Shown: positions 8,192-16,198, numbered from the stretch's first letter. The stretch is 52,119 nt of DNA from Aminipila sp047974845 (GCA_047974845.1 JBKECQ010000068.1:1-52119); one strand, 5' to 3'. Notes: a model not told the origin generated them from the sequence alone. Numbers and translations: made by a program.

Positions 8192-9119
8192 TTGTAGTAC
8201 TCCTATTTCCTTTATGTTCTTTAAAAAATTTCTTATCAAATACTTTTATTGGGGTTGGCCCCTTTAAAGCAGTTCTTTTTATAAATAATGTTCCGTCTTT
8301 TTTTGAGTGAACTCTCCATGTAACAAGCACCATTTTTCCGTAAATTAGTTCAATACAAGTGATTCCACGAGGATGCATACCACAGCCTGAGTTAAAGTAT
8401 GAGGCTTCTCCCGGTTCGGGAAACCTAGGCCTATGAGTATGACCACATAATATGATTATATCATGTTGTTCATTCCATTTTGAGTAGTTTTTTTCCACTT
8501 TATGGCGTTTTCTCCTGCTCTTTGCAGGACTCGCGGCATACTTTACTCCTATAAGGTGCATGAAATGCCAGAAAAAATGTACAATAAAGTGAGAAATAAA
8601 CGAAAGCTGGTCATTGATTAAATCACCTTGATGCCCATGAACAGTAAATATTTCTTGATTGGTTTTTGAATGTTTAAACCTTATGGCCTCGTAAACTTTA
8701 AGACCGGGAAACAAATCAAGTTTTTCCCCGAGGTATTCATCATAAACACGATACATATTTTTTTCTACCCAAGAGGGATTTCTCATATGCATATTATGAT
8801 TACCAAATATAAGATACATTCGCCCGGCATCATAGAATTCTTTTAGTTTATTGAAAACTGAAAAATGTGCATTCCTTATGTGTTCAAAATTTGAATGTTC
8901 CCATAATTCATCACCATCTCCAACCTCAACATATGTGAAATCATTCTGATAATAATAATTAAGCGCATGGTAAAATATATGTTTGTTTTTACCAAATTCA
9001 TCAGCAATACTGTCATCTCCTCGATGGGTGTCACTAAAGAAAACAAACTTAGAGGTGTCATCAAATGGAACTATTTTAGCATTTTTATAAACCTCATTTA
9101 ATCTTGCAATTGTTCTCAT
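8184..9119 (-). CDS. calcineurin-like metallophosphoesterase
   Basis: A 311-residue cytoplasmic phosphoesterase with all the metal-ligand motifs of the family in order: SDTHRGD, GDGDELW, GNHNMH, VHGHQGD and CGHTHRP. These bind two divalent metals at the active site. The substrate could be a nucleotide, phosphoprotein or lipid phosphate; the sequence does not decide. The family includes the UDP-2,3-diacylglucosamine hydrolase-like group, but this organism shows no sign of lipid A. The gene overlaps the upstream exonuclease gene by four bases (ATGA) and proA by eight, so the three are probably one transcript. Confidence 0.88.
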   Translation of the reverse strand: MRTIARLNEVYKNAKIVPFDDTSKFVFFSDTHRGDDSIADEFGKNKHIFYHALNYYYQNDFTYVEVGDGDELWEHSNFEHIRNAHFSVFNKLKEFYDAGRMYLIFGNHNMHMRNPSWVEKNMYRVYDEYLGEKLDLFPGLKVYEAIRFKHSKTNQEIFTVHGHQGDLINDQLSFISHFIVHFFWHFMHLIGVKYAASPAKSRRKRHKVEKNYSKWNEQHDIIILCGHTHRPRFPEPGEASYFNSGCGMHPRGITCIELIYGKMVLVTWRVHSKKDGTLFIKRTALKGPTPIKVFDKKFFKEHKGNRSTTNG

Positions 9120-10129
9120 GTGGGTATTACCTCCAAAACTCTTTCAAGTAACAATTTAATAAAATGATTGGTCTGCATATAGTTAATATTATTACCTTGT
9201 TTCAGTACTATAAAACCACTTTCGAAGCCTTCATATGCAGATAAAGCAGAAAAATCTTTATCAAAGGCTTTAGTATCGACTATTACAAGACCTGACTTTC
9301 TTATTATGGGCAAATTTATATAAAATTCTTCAGAAAATCTATCAAAATCTAAAAGGGAAGGACAATCGTCTAATCCATATGAGCAATAAGATATAGGAAA
9401 ACGTTGATATCCCCATATTTTTAACTCTTTTTGCTCGAATCTTATTTTAGAAATATATAGATTTCCAACAGGAAAGCCCAGTGAAAAAAAAGCCTTGTGA
9501 ATATCACATTTTTCTAGGATTGGAAGAAGCTGTGATAATTGAAGGACATCATCTCTATTGTGCAACATTATTATGTGACGGATTTCATTGCTGTTTGTTG
9601 CAAGATACTTACGATAAAGTTCAACGCTTTCCGCACCTGAGATTTCATCTTTTCGCTCAGACCAAAGACCCATGAAATTTTCCACGGTTTTTTGCTTTAA
9701 ATTTGGAAGAAGCTTTCGTAATGACGAGTGCCCATTAAGTATTAGATACAAGTCTAGATTAAATGGGAATTTATAATCAAGTAGGATACCTAATTCCGCC
9801 ATTCTACCCTTCAAATATTTTATATCAAAATGCTTACCATTATATGTAAGAATCACATCAAGAGTTTTGACATCATCTAAGAAGGCAATTAAAGTTTCCT
9901 TTTCTTCGCTAATGCTTTCTGCAAAATACTGTTTTAATAGGACACCATCTTTTGTATAGATAAGTAGGCCTCCTAGTATAAAACAACTGTTTTGAGGTGA
10001 AAGACCGGTAGTCTCTATATCAAGGACTCCAATTTTAAGCTCCCTATGACTTTCAATATAAAAATCTAATAGTCGTGAGCGATATCTTATATATTTGTCA
10101 TCTGTATAATTATTTTCTATTATGTACAT
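9116..10129 (-). CDS. YprB-like DEDD exonuclease, ribonuclease H-like fold
   Basis: A 337-residue protein with an N-terminal RNase H-like 3'-5' exonuclease domain. The acidic metal ligands are visible: VLDIETTGL (about 36-44), TYNGKHFDIKYL (about 114-125), and HNRDDVLQLSQLL near 190. These match the YprB/RNase_H_2 family found across Firmicutes, whose cellular substrate is not established. The C-terminal 120 residues are less conserved. It is the first gene of the minus-strand overlap group exonuclease-phosphoesterase-proA. The 820-bp region upstream of it carries the structured repeat elements. Confidence 0.8.
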   Translation of the reverse strand: MYIIENNYTDDKYIRYRSRLLDFYIESHRELKIGVLDIETTGLSPQNSCFILGGLLIYTKDGVLLKQYFAESISEEKETLIAFLDDVKTLDVILTYNGKHFDIKYLKGRMAELGILLDYKFPFNLDLYLILNGHSSLRKLLPNLKQKTVENFMGLWSERKDEISGAESVELYRKYLATNSNEIRHIIMLHNRDDVLQLSQLLPILEKCDIHKAFFSLGFPVGNLYISKIRFEQKELKIWGYQRFPISYCSYGLDDCPSLLDFDRFSEEFYINLPIIRKSGLVIVDTKAFDKDFSALSAYEGFESGFIVLKQGNNINYMQTNHFIKLLLERVLEVIPT

Positions 10130-10207
10130 TTAAATATAATCCTTTAAATACAATACTATTAAATATAATACTATTAAATACAATACTATTACTTAAGTTA
10201 CGAGTTC

Positions 10208-10328
10208 ATTATATCATAAAGTCTGAAAGCTTTATGATATAATCGGCCATGTGCCTTTTCGCAAACTGCAAAATTCTGGCACGCACTCCAACCTATATAA
10301 TGACTGTATTGCAGTCATTATATCACAA
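10208..10328. repeat. structured repeat element, copy 1
   Basis: The element starts with a perfect 14-bp stem (10208-10221 with 10230-10243, arm attatatcataaag). A middle part follows in which GTGCC can pair with GGCAC, and then a 12-bp stem (10295-10306 with 10312-10323, arm atataatgactg). The same order of parts recurs at 10395-10520. It has no coding content. On the minus strand it would lie in the leader of the exonuclease gene. Confidence 0.75.
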
Positions 10329-10329
10329 A

Positions 10330-10377
10330 AGCTACGTTGCATTATGATTCTATAAGGCACTATTTAACAACGTAGCT
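10330..10377. repeat. perfect 10-bp inverted repeat between the two structured elements
   Basis: AGCTACGTTG at 10330-10339 and CAACGTAGCT at 10368-10377 are exact inverted copies around a 28-base A/T-rich loop. It occupies the spacer between the two structured elements and is not shared with either. Confidence 0.7.
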
Positions 10378-10394
10378 AAGCTAATATTCTAAAC

Positions 10395-10520
10395 ATTATA
10401 TCATAAAGCTTTATGATATAATCCGCCATATGCCTTTTCGCCCATGGTGAAATCCTGGCATGGCACTCCAATCTATATGCTGACTGTCTTTAACTACTCT
10501 ACAGCAGTCAGTATATCATA
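10395..10520. repeat. structured repeat element, copy 2
   Basis: It begins with a perfect 28-bp palindrome (10395-10422, centred on aagctt), then a gccat/tgcc...ggca/tggc stem in the middle, then a 12-bp stem 10475-10486 with 10505-10516. Compared with copy 1, one pair of the last stem changes from A-T to C-G on both arms, and the next from A-T to G-T. The loops differ in length and sequence while the stems are kept. Confidence 0.75.
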
Positions 10521-10590
10521 AATTTTCAGGGAAGTTTATTATAGAGAAAAAATAAAGTAAATTAAATTATTGGTTAGATTTATTAAATAA

Positions 10591-10656
10591 TTAGATTAAT
10601 TATAAAAGATTAGATTAATTACAAAAAATTAGATTAATTATAAAAGATTAGATCAA
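10591..10656. repeat. 19-bp tandem repeat, about 3.5 units
   Basis: Units beginning ttagattaattataaaaga lie at 10591, 10610 and 10629, with a partial fourth at 10648. It is very AT-rich, sits between the structured elements and the orphan hairpin, and has no evident function. Confidence 0.75.
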
Positions 10657-10682
10657 TAAGGAAGGTTATTAAGATACAAAAA

Positions 10683-10716
10683 ACAAAACAGACCGCAGGG
10701 GTGCAGTCTGTTTTGT
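10683..10716. terminator. terminator-like hairpin with no gene in front of it
   Basis: ACAAAACAGAC (10683-10693) pairs exactly with GTCTGTTTTGT (10706-10716), with GC/GC pairing continuing into the loop. The plus-strand arm ends in a T-rich run and the minus-strand side is similar. The nearest gene on either side starts away from it, so what it terminates is unclear. It could protect the spoVS promoter from upstream transcription or end a short RNA. Confidence 0.6.
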
Positions 10717-10748
10717 TCAAAAGGGGTATTGGGATTAGAGATTAATGA

Positions 10749-10778
10749 GGTTATCAGGGGGATAACCACGTGGTTATT
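10749..10778 (+). promoter_or_regulatory. two mutually exclusive hairpins upstream of spoVS
   Basis: GGTTATC (10749-10755) can pair with GATAACC (10761-10767). The same GATAACC segment can instead pair with GGTTAT downstream, within the perfect palindrome ataaccacgtggttat (10763-10778). The palindrome could also be a protein-binding operator. No regulator is known for it from the sequence. Confidence 0.4.
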
Positions 10779-10950
10779 ATACATAAAATTGTCGTAATAT
10801 GCAAGAGTTCGTCGCAAAAAACTATAAAAAAAAATATTTTGTTGTTCGTTTTATATATAAATTGGCTTTTATTACCTATATAATTAAAACATAAACAATA
10901 GCTTAGCCCAAAAAGGGGTAATACAATTTTTATTTAGGAGGATACAAGTA

Positions 10951-11211
10951 ATGGAAGTTTTAAAGGTGTCAGCAAAATCAAATCCCAATTCAGTAGCAGG
11001 AGCGCTTGCGGGAGTATTGAGAGAAAAGGGAGATGCAGAGATACAGGCCATAGGGGCTGGAGCTTTAAACCAAGCAATAAAAGCTGTAGCAATTGCAAGA
11101 GGGTTCGTAGCACCAGGGGGCGTGGATTTGGTTTGTGTGCCAGCATTCACGGACATACAAATTGAAGGAGAAGAAAGGACAGCTATTAAATTAATTATTG
11201 AACCTAGATAA
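10951..11211 (+). CDS. spoVS: stage V sporulation protein S
   Basis: An 86-residue protein matching SpoVS along its full length, including the opening MEVLKVSAKSNPNSVAGA and the core IQAIGAGALNQAIKAVAIARGF. SpoVS is a small Alba-fold, probably nucleic-acid-binding protein needed for normal entry into and passage through sporulation in Bacillus subtilis. TTAGGAGG at about 10934-10941 gives the start. It is a single-gene unit with a long upstream region (10717-10950) holding two alternative hairpins and A/T-rich DNA, and a hairpin downstream. I did not find a convincing sigma-H promoter. Confidence 0.97.
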   Translation: MEVLKVSAKSNPNSVAGALAGVLREKGDAEIQAIGAGALNQAIKAVAIARGFVAPGGVDLVCVPAFTDIQIEGEERTAIKLIIEPR

Positions 11212-11320
11212 AACCTTAAAGGGATATAGAGGTTCAATACATAAGTATTTCGATATTTGTATTGAAATAGATGAGAAATTATTATATAATTAATAACAGT
11301 ATGTTTGTATAACAAAGAGT

Positions 11321-11356
11321 AATGAGGAGCTGCTATGTGTAGCTCTTCATTGTTGT
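11321..11356 (+). terminator. hairpin terminator between spoVS and the ABC-F gene
   Basis: AATGAGGAGCT (11321-11331) pairs with AGCTCTTCATT (11341-11351), with one G-T pair, followed by tgttgtgt. The T-tract is weak but the stem is strong. A second stem (ttcaataca with tgtattgaa) lies just after spoVS, around 11232-11265. Confidence 0.55.
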
Positions 11357-11461
11357 GTAAACATAATATTTGTATATATAATTTAATAAAAGTTAAAATT
11401 AATTTTTTATTGATATATTGATTATATTGTCTTAGAAATACAAATGGAGGAATTTAAAAAG

Positions 11462-13054
11462 ATGATAAATGTTACAAATGTGAGCATGAATTTTAGTGGC
11501 ACTACTCTTTTTAAAGAGGTTGATTTAAAGTTTACACCGGGAAACTGTTATGGCATTATAGGTGCAAATGGAGCAGGTAAGTCAACATTTTTAAGAATAT
11601 TATCAGGGGAGCTTGAACCGACAACAGGGAACGTAAGCATTGGCAAGGATATGAGAATGTCAGTACTTAAGCAGGATCACTTTGCTTTTGACGAATTTAA
11701 TGTGTTAGATACTATTATTCAAGGAAATCCAAGACTTTATGAAATCATGAAGGAAAAGGATGCTCTTTATGCAAAAGAAGACTTTACTGATGAAGATGGT
11801 ATTAAGGCTTCAGAACTTGAGGGCGAATTTGCAGAGCTTGATGGTTGGGAAGCTGAATCTGATGCAGGGAGACTTATTCAAGGGTTAGGTCTTACTATGG
11901 ACATCCTTTATAATGAAATGAGCAGCCTGACAGAAAAAGAAAAGGTAAAGGTGCTTTTAGCACAGGCTTTATTTGGCAAACCGGAAATTATTCTTTTGGA
12001 CGAGCCTACCAATGGTTTGGACATTGTAGCTATAAACTGGTTAGAAGACTTCCTTTTAGATTATGAAGGAACAATGCTTGTAGTATCCCATGACAGACAT
12101 TTCTTAAATACTGTATGTACAAACATCGTTGATGTGGATTACGGTAAAATAAAGATGTATGTAGGTAACTATGAGTTCTGGTATGAATCATCACAATTAG
12201 TTCAGAGAATGTTAAAGGATCAGAATAAAAAGAATGAGGATAAGATAAAGGAATTACAAAGCTTTATTCAGAGATTCTCTGCCAATAAATCAAAATCAAA
12301 GCAGGCAACATCAAGAAGAAAGTTAATTGAAAAGCTAACTGTTGACGAAATGCCGGCTTCTTCAAGAAGATATCCTTATGTAGGATTCCAAATGGATAGA
12401 GAAGCAGGTAAAGAACTTCTTTCAGTAGAAGGAATTTCAAAAACTATTGATGGTGTAAAGGTTCTTGATAATGTGACCTTTAGACTTAACAAGGGTGACA
12501 AAATAGCCTTTGTAGGTGAAAATGAAATTGCAAATACTACACTATTTAAAATTCTTATGGAAGAAATGGAGCCTGATGAAGGTTCATTTAAGTGGGGAGT
12601 AAGTACTTCTCAATCATACTTCCCAAGAGAGAATGGTGAATTTTTCGATGGTTGTGACCTAGAAATAATAAAATGGTTAGGCCAGTTTACTATAGAAACA
12701 ACAGAAACATTTTTAAGAGGTTTCCTTGGAAGAATGTTATTCTCCGGTGATGATGTATATAAACCTGTAAAAGTGCTTTCAGGGGGAGAAAAAGTTCGTT
12801 GTATGCTTTCAAGAATGATGCTGTTTGGTTCAAATATATTAGTTCTTGACCAGCCTACAAACCATCTTGACCTTGAATCCATCACTGCATTAAATAATGG
12901 ACTGATAGACTTTAAGGGAAATCTACTATTTGCTTCTCATGACCATGAGTTCATTCAGACAATTGCAAATAGAATTATTGAAATTCAAGAGGATGGAACT
13001 ATTGTTGATAGACTTTGCACATATGATGAATTCATAGAGCAGTTCGGAAAATAA
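11462..13054 (+). CDS. ABC-F family ATPase (YkpA/YbiT-like) with one degenerate ATP site
   Basis: A 530-residue soluble protein with two ABC ATPase domains joined by a charged linker and no membrane segment, so an ABC-F ribosome-associated factor and not a transporter. I chose the start at 11462 (MINVTNVSMNF) because GGAGG (11446-11450) precedes it and homologues start here; an in-frame ATG at 11444 overlaps that site. Domain 1 has Walker A GANGAGKS (34-41) and Walker B LLDEPTN with the catalytic Glu (181), but its signature reads LTEKEK (156-161), not LSGGEK. Domain 2 has an intact signature LSGGEK (439-444), but its Walker A is GENEIANTT (Asn358 where Lys is expected) and Walker B is VLDQPTN (Gln464 where Glu is expected). 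A terminator follows; a weak promoter (ttgata, 17 bases, tagaaa) may lie at 11410-11438. Confidence 0.9.
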   Translation: MINVTNVSMNFSGTTLFKEVDLKFTPGNCYGIIGANGAGKSTFLRILSGELEPTTGNVSIGKDMRMSVLKQDHFAFDEFNVLDTIIQGNPRLYEIMKEKDALYAKEDFTDEDGIKASELEGEFAELDGWEAESDAGRLIQGLGLTMDILYNEMSSLTEKEKVKVLLAQALFGKPEIILLDEPTNGLDIVAINWLEDFLLDYEGTMLVVSHDRHFLNTVCTNIVDVDYGKIKMYVGNYEFWYESSQLVQRMLKDQNKKNEDKIKELQSFIQRFSANKSKSKQATSRRKLIEKLTVDEMPASSRRYPYVGFQMDREAGKELLSVEGISKTIDGVKVLDNVTFRLNKGDKIAFVGENEIANTTLFKILMEEMEPDEGSFKWGVSTSQSYFPRENGEFFDGCDLEIIKWLGQFTIETTETFLRGFLGRMLFSGDDVYKPVKVLSGGEKVRCMLSRMMLFGSNILVLDQPTNHLDLESITALNNGLIDFKGNLLFASHDHEFIQTIANRIIEIQEDGTIVDRLCTYDEFIEQFGK

Positions 13055-13111
13055 TATACCCATTAATAACAAAAGATTAAACACAAATTAATAGGCAATT
13101 TATAAAATAAG

Positions 13112-13150
13112 GCCTTTCTATCTTAATAATACAAGATAGAAAGGCTTTTT
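13112..13150 (+). terminator. strong rho-independent terminator after the ABC-F gene
   Basis: A perfect 13-bp stem, gcctttctatctt (13112-13124) with aagatagaaaggc (13133-13145), is followed by a run of T. It ends the ABC-F transcription unit before the proB promoter. Confidence 0.9.
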
Positions 13151-13156
13151 GATTAC

Positions 13157-13185
13157 TTGTGAAATGTAAGCTGAGAGAGTATAAT
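13157..13185 (+). promoter_or_regulatory. sigma-A-type promoter for proB-proC
   Basis: TTGTGA (13157-13162), a 17-base spacer and a perfect TATAAT (13180-13185) lie just after the terminator and about 85 bases before proB. Spacing and the -10 box are consensus; the -35 box matches 4 of 6. Confidence 0.6.
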
Positions 13186-13269
13186 AGCTATGTGTAAAGA
13201 GAAATAATTTGCATTTTTTATAATGCTTTAATTAATAAGATTAAGATAACTTGAATAGGAGAACAATAT

Positions 13270-14067
13270 ATGAGCGCAATAAGCAATATAATTAATGACA
13301 GCAAAAAAATAGTAATTAAATTGGGAAGTAATGTTTTGTCCGATGATTTAGGAAATGTAAACAAAACAGTTCTTCATAATATTGTTGAACAGGTCAATGG
13401 TCTAATGGAACAAGGGAAACAAGTTGTTATCGTTTCTTCCGGCGCAGGTATTTGTGGTGTAGGAGCTATAAATAAATGGAGCAGAAGAGGGGATATTAAT
13501 TACAAGCAAGCCCTTTGTGCTATTGGTCAGGTAGAATTGATGATGGCATACAAAGAATATTTTGGAGACTACGGTGTTCATGTTGGACAAATATTGCTTA
13601 CAAAGGAAGATTTTGAAGAACATACAAGAAACCTAAACATAAGGAATGCATTGTTTACTCTAATAGATGAAGGTGTTGTTCCTGTAATAAATGAAAATGA
13701 TAGCGTAAGCGTAGATGAAATTAAAATCGGAGATAATGACACATTGAGTGCCCTTACAGCCAGCTTATGGAATGCAGATGTACTTATAATACTAAGTGAC
13801 ATAGATGGAGTATTCAATAAAGATCCAAAAACTTATAAGGATGCCAAACTCATTGAAGAAATCAATGATATAGATGATTTACTAAAGAGTATTGATGTTG
13901 AGGGCAAGAGCAGCTTTGGAACAGGTGGAATAACTTGTAAAATTGAGGCGGCTAGGAGAGTTAACAAGTACGGTATTCCACTAGTACTGCTTAATGGCAA
14001 GAAATTAAATATAATAAGCGAGGCAGCTTCAGAAAAAGAAACGGGAACTGTTTTTGTAGGCAAATAA
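13270..14067 (+). CDS. proB: glutamate 5-kinase
   Basis: It phosphorylates glutamate with ATP to gamma-glutamyl phosphate, the first and feedback-controlled step of proline synthesis. The 265-residue product is the kinase domain alone: IVIKLGSNVLSDD at the N-terminus, VIVSSGAG, the ENDSVSVDEIKIGDND substrate region, and the FGTGGITCKIEAA segment. The C-terminal PUA domain found in enterobacterial ProB is absent, as in many Clostridia. AGGAG precedes the ATG. It is followed 49 bases later by proC, so proB-proC form a unit, while the middle enzyme gene proA lies elsewhere. Confidence 0.96.
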   Translation: MSAISNIINDSKKIVIKLGSNVLSDDLGNVNKTVLHNIVEQVNGLMEQGKQVVIVSSGAGICGVGAINKWSRRGDINYKQALCAIGQVELMMAYKEYFGDYGVHVGQILLTKEDFEEHTRNLNIRNALFTLIDEGVVPVINENDSVSVDEIKIGDNDTLSALTASLWNADVLIILSDIDGVFNKDPKTYKDAKLIEEINDIDDLLKSIDVEGKSSFGTGGITCKIEAARRVNKYGIPLVLLNGKKLNIISEAASEKETGTVFVGK

Positions 14068-14116
14068 CAATAGATGCAGTAATGCATCAGTAAATTGGTA
14101 GAAATGGAGAAAACAT

Positions 14117-14917
14117 ATGAAGTTAGGTTTTATTGGAGCTGGAAATATGGGTGGCGCTATTTTACGAGGATATTTAAAATCTGGTAAAATTTCTCCATCA
14201 GATGTATACGTATGTGGAAAAAATTTAGAAAAACTTGAAAATTTATCAAGGGAGCTAGGCATTAACCCCTGCACGGAAATAGGGGAATTAGTAAGCCGAT
14301 GTGATACTGTAATGCTTGGAGTTAAGCCAAACCTGTTTCCTGAAATAATGCCTCAAGTAGCTTCGGCTTATAAAAATGAAAAAGTGTTGGTTTCCATGGC
14401 AGCAGGTATAACTATAGAGAGTATTTGCTCCTATGTAGGCTCTGATGCAAGGATTGTCAGAGTAATGCCAAATACCCCTGCAATGGTAGGGGAGGCAATG
14501 ACTTCTGTAAGTAGAAACAGTAACGTTGAGGACGAGGAATTTAAGACAGTTTTTGAAATTTTTAGGTCCATAGGTAAAGCTGAAGAGGTTGAAGAAGATT
14601 TAATTCATTGTGTGATTGGTGTAAGCGGAAGCAGTCCTGCATATACATATATGTATATTGATGCATTGGCAGATGCCGCAGTAAAGAATGGCATGGAGAA
14701 GGATAAAGCTATTACTTTCGCGGCACAGGCAGTACTAGGTGCTGCAAAAATGGTACTTGAAACAAATATAGATCCCGTGCAGCTAAGAATTAATGTATGT
14801 TCTCCGGGAGGAACAACCATAGAGGCTGTTAATACTCTGCAAGAAAAATCTTTTTCTGAGATTATTGAAAAAGGTTTTCAGGCGGCAGTGGATAAATCTA
14901 AGTCAATGAGTAAATAA
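14117..14917 (+). CDS. proC: pyrroline-5-carboxylate reductase
   Basis: It reduces pyrroline-5-carboxylate to proline with NAD(P)H, the last step of the pathway. The 266-residue protein has the Rossmann start LGFIGAGNMGGAILRGYL, the VRVMPNTPAMVGEAM segment, and the signature GSSPAYTYMYIDALADAAVKNG followed by CSPGGTTIEAV near the C-terminus. Length and motifs are standard for ProC. A GGAG site lies about 7 bases before the ATG. It is the second gene of the proB-proC unit. Confidence 0.97.
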   Translation: MKLGFIGAGNMGGAILRGYLKSGKISPSDVYVCGKNLEKLENLSRELGINPCTEIGELVSRCDTVMLGVKPNLFPEIMPQVASAYKNEKVLVSMAAGITIESICSYVGSDARIVRVMPNTPAMVGEAMTSVSRNSNVEDEEFKTVFEIFRSIGKAEEVEEDLIHCVIGVSGSSPAYTYMYIDALADAAVKNGMEKDKAITFAAQAVLGAAKMVLETNIDPVQLRINVCSPGGTTIEAVNTLQEKSFSEIIEKGFQAAVDKSKSMSK

Positions 14918-14990
14918 TTATACATAGTTTGATTTGTTTCGGGTAAGGTAACGTTACTAAACGTTGTTATAGCCCATATGGAGGTATTTT

Positions 14991-15554
14991 ATGACTTTTG
15001 AAGAAAAAACTATATCCAGTGAAATGATATATGAAGGAGCAATTCTAAACCTTAGGAAAGATAAGGTGGAAGTTATTAATGGGGGTACTTCATATAGGGA
15101 AATTATTGAGCATAATGGTGGTGTTGGAATATTGGCCATTAAGGACAATGGTAATATTCTAATGATTAAACAATTTAGAAAACCCATGGATAAGGTAATT
15201 ACGGAAATACCAGCAGGCAAGATAGAAAAGGGAGAGGACCCCTACAATACAGCTATAAGGGAATTAAAAGAAGAGACTGGATATACAGCAAAACATACAG
15301 AACTTTTATCTAAATATTATCCGTCGGTAGGATATTCACAAGAAGTACTTTATCTTTATCTTTGCACAGACCTTGAAGAAGGTGAAACTGATTTTGATGA
15401 ACATGAAGCACTGGATTTATTTGAAATTGATTTGGATGAAGCCTTCAAAATGGCTGTAAACGGCCAAATTGAAGACGGAAAATCAGCTGTTGCAATAATG
15501 CAGGCGTGGGCAAAGATAAAGCTTGAATTAGAGCATTCTTGCTGCGATAGGTAA
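14991..15554 (+). CDS. NUDIX hydrolase, ADP-ribose pyrophosphatase-like
   Basis: A 187-residue protein with a complete NUDIX box, from GKIEKGEDPYNTAIREL to EETGY (about 77-99), preceded by the EIPAG motif typical of ADP-ribose pyrophosphatases. It probably splits ADP-ribose into AMP and ribose 5-phosphate. GGAGG is placed well before the ATG. In Clostridia this gene often sits beside spoIIM and xerD, as here. The last 12 codons and the stop lie in the first unit of a 41-bp repeat whose second unit encodes the end of the convergent spoIIM gene. Confidence 0.9.
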   Translation: MTFEEKTISSEMIYEGAILNLRKDKVEVINGGTSYREIIEHNGGVGILAIKDNGNILMIKQFRKPMDKVITEIPAGKIEKGEDPYNTAIRELKEETGYTAKHTELLSKYYPSVGYSQEVLYLYLCTDLEEGETDFDEHEALDLFEIDLDEAFKMAVNGQIEDGKSAVAIMQAWAKIKLELEHSCCDR

Positions 15555-15613
15555 CAAAAAGCTTTGAATTAGAGCATTCTTGCTGCAATAGGTAAGAAAA
15601 AGCTTTGAATTAT
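15518..15613. repeat. 41-bp repeat, about 2.3 units, spanning the ends of two convergent genes
   Basis: The units share gaattagagcattcttgctg and start near 15520, 15561 and 15602 (partial), with one-base length differences. Unit 1 encodes the C-terminus of the NUDIX protein on the plus strand. Unit 2 encodes the C-terminus of SpoIIM on the minus strand. Confidence 0.85.
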
Positions 15614-16198
15614 ACAGCCTAAAACTGCGAGAAAACAGAAAAATATGCTCATGTAAAGGTATGGAACGTCAGCACTATTAAACCCTGAACGAATCATACC
15701 TTTGTTACGCTTATAATGTGTTGATTGAGATTTTGATATGGCAGCATTAGCAGTAAGAATAATTGCAGGGATTAGCAAGGTGTTCTGTGGGAATAAAGCT
15801 AATGCAATAACAAAAACTCCCTTGAAAGCAAGTGTTTCTAACATTAGCGCACAGCAATAGCCAAGAGACATTCCCTTCACTAAAATCACTACCGAAGATA
15901 CGGGATAGGCAAACCTTGTAAAACCGGCAAAAGCTATTAATAATATTGCTAAAGAATTTGATATAATTGAACCCAGCAGTGAAATAAATGAATGAATAGC
16001 TGTTGAATCTGAAGACATAGGAGCTTGAAGTATGTTTTGTAAGTAACTTTGCATAGACGACTTCATCTCTGTTCCCATCATGACTTCAAAAAAAACTCCT
16101 GTGGAGATTCCAAACAAAAATATAAAAAGGAGTATCGCTGTACACTGGCCGGAAATTGAAATGCTGTCTATTGTGTTTGTAAATTTTGTTTTTCTCAT
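15569..16198 (-). CDS. spoIIM: stage II sporulation protein M
   Basis: A 209-residue membrane protein with about five hydrophobic segments (near 20-40, 68-95, 100-125, 128-150 and 180-203). It matches SpoIIM in length, in a large loop after the first helix, and in context beside xerD. In Bacillus, SpoIIM with SpoIID and SpoIIP drives peptidoglycan remodelling for engulfment of the forespore. GAGG lies about 9 bases before the ATG. Its last ten codons (FFLPIAARML) come from the 41-bp repeat shared with the convergent NUDIX gene. Confidence 0.88.
   Translation of the reverse strand: MRKTKFTNTIDSISISGQCTAILLFIFLFGISTGVFFEVMMGTEMKSSMQSYLQNILQAPMSSDSTAIHSFISLLGSIISNSLAILLIAFAGFTRFAYPVSSVVILVKGMSLGYCCALMLETLAFKGVFVIALALFPQNTLLIPAIILTANAAISKSQSTHYKRNKGMIRSGFNSADVPYLYMSIFFCFLAVLGCIIQSFFLPIAARML

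Noticed and set aside
10930..11315. Minus-strand frames opposite spoVS (143 and 70 codons)
   Set aside because: spoVS on the plus strand matches its family over its whole length; the others are shadows.
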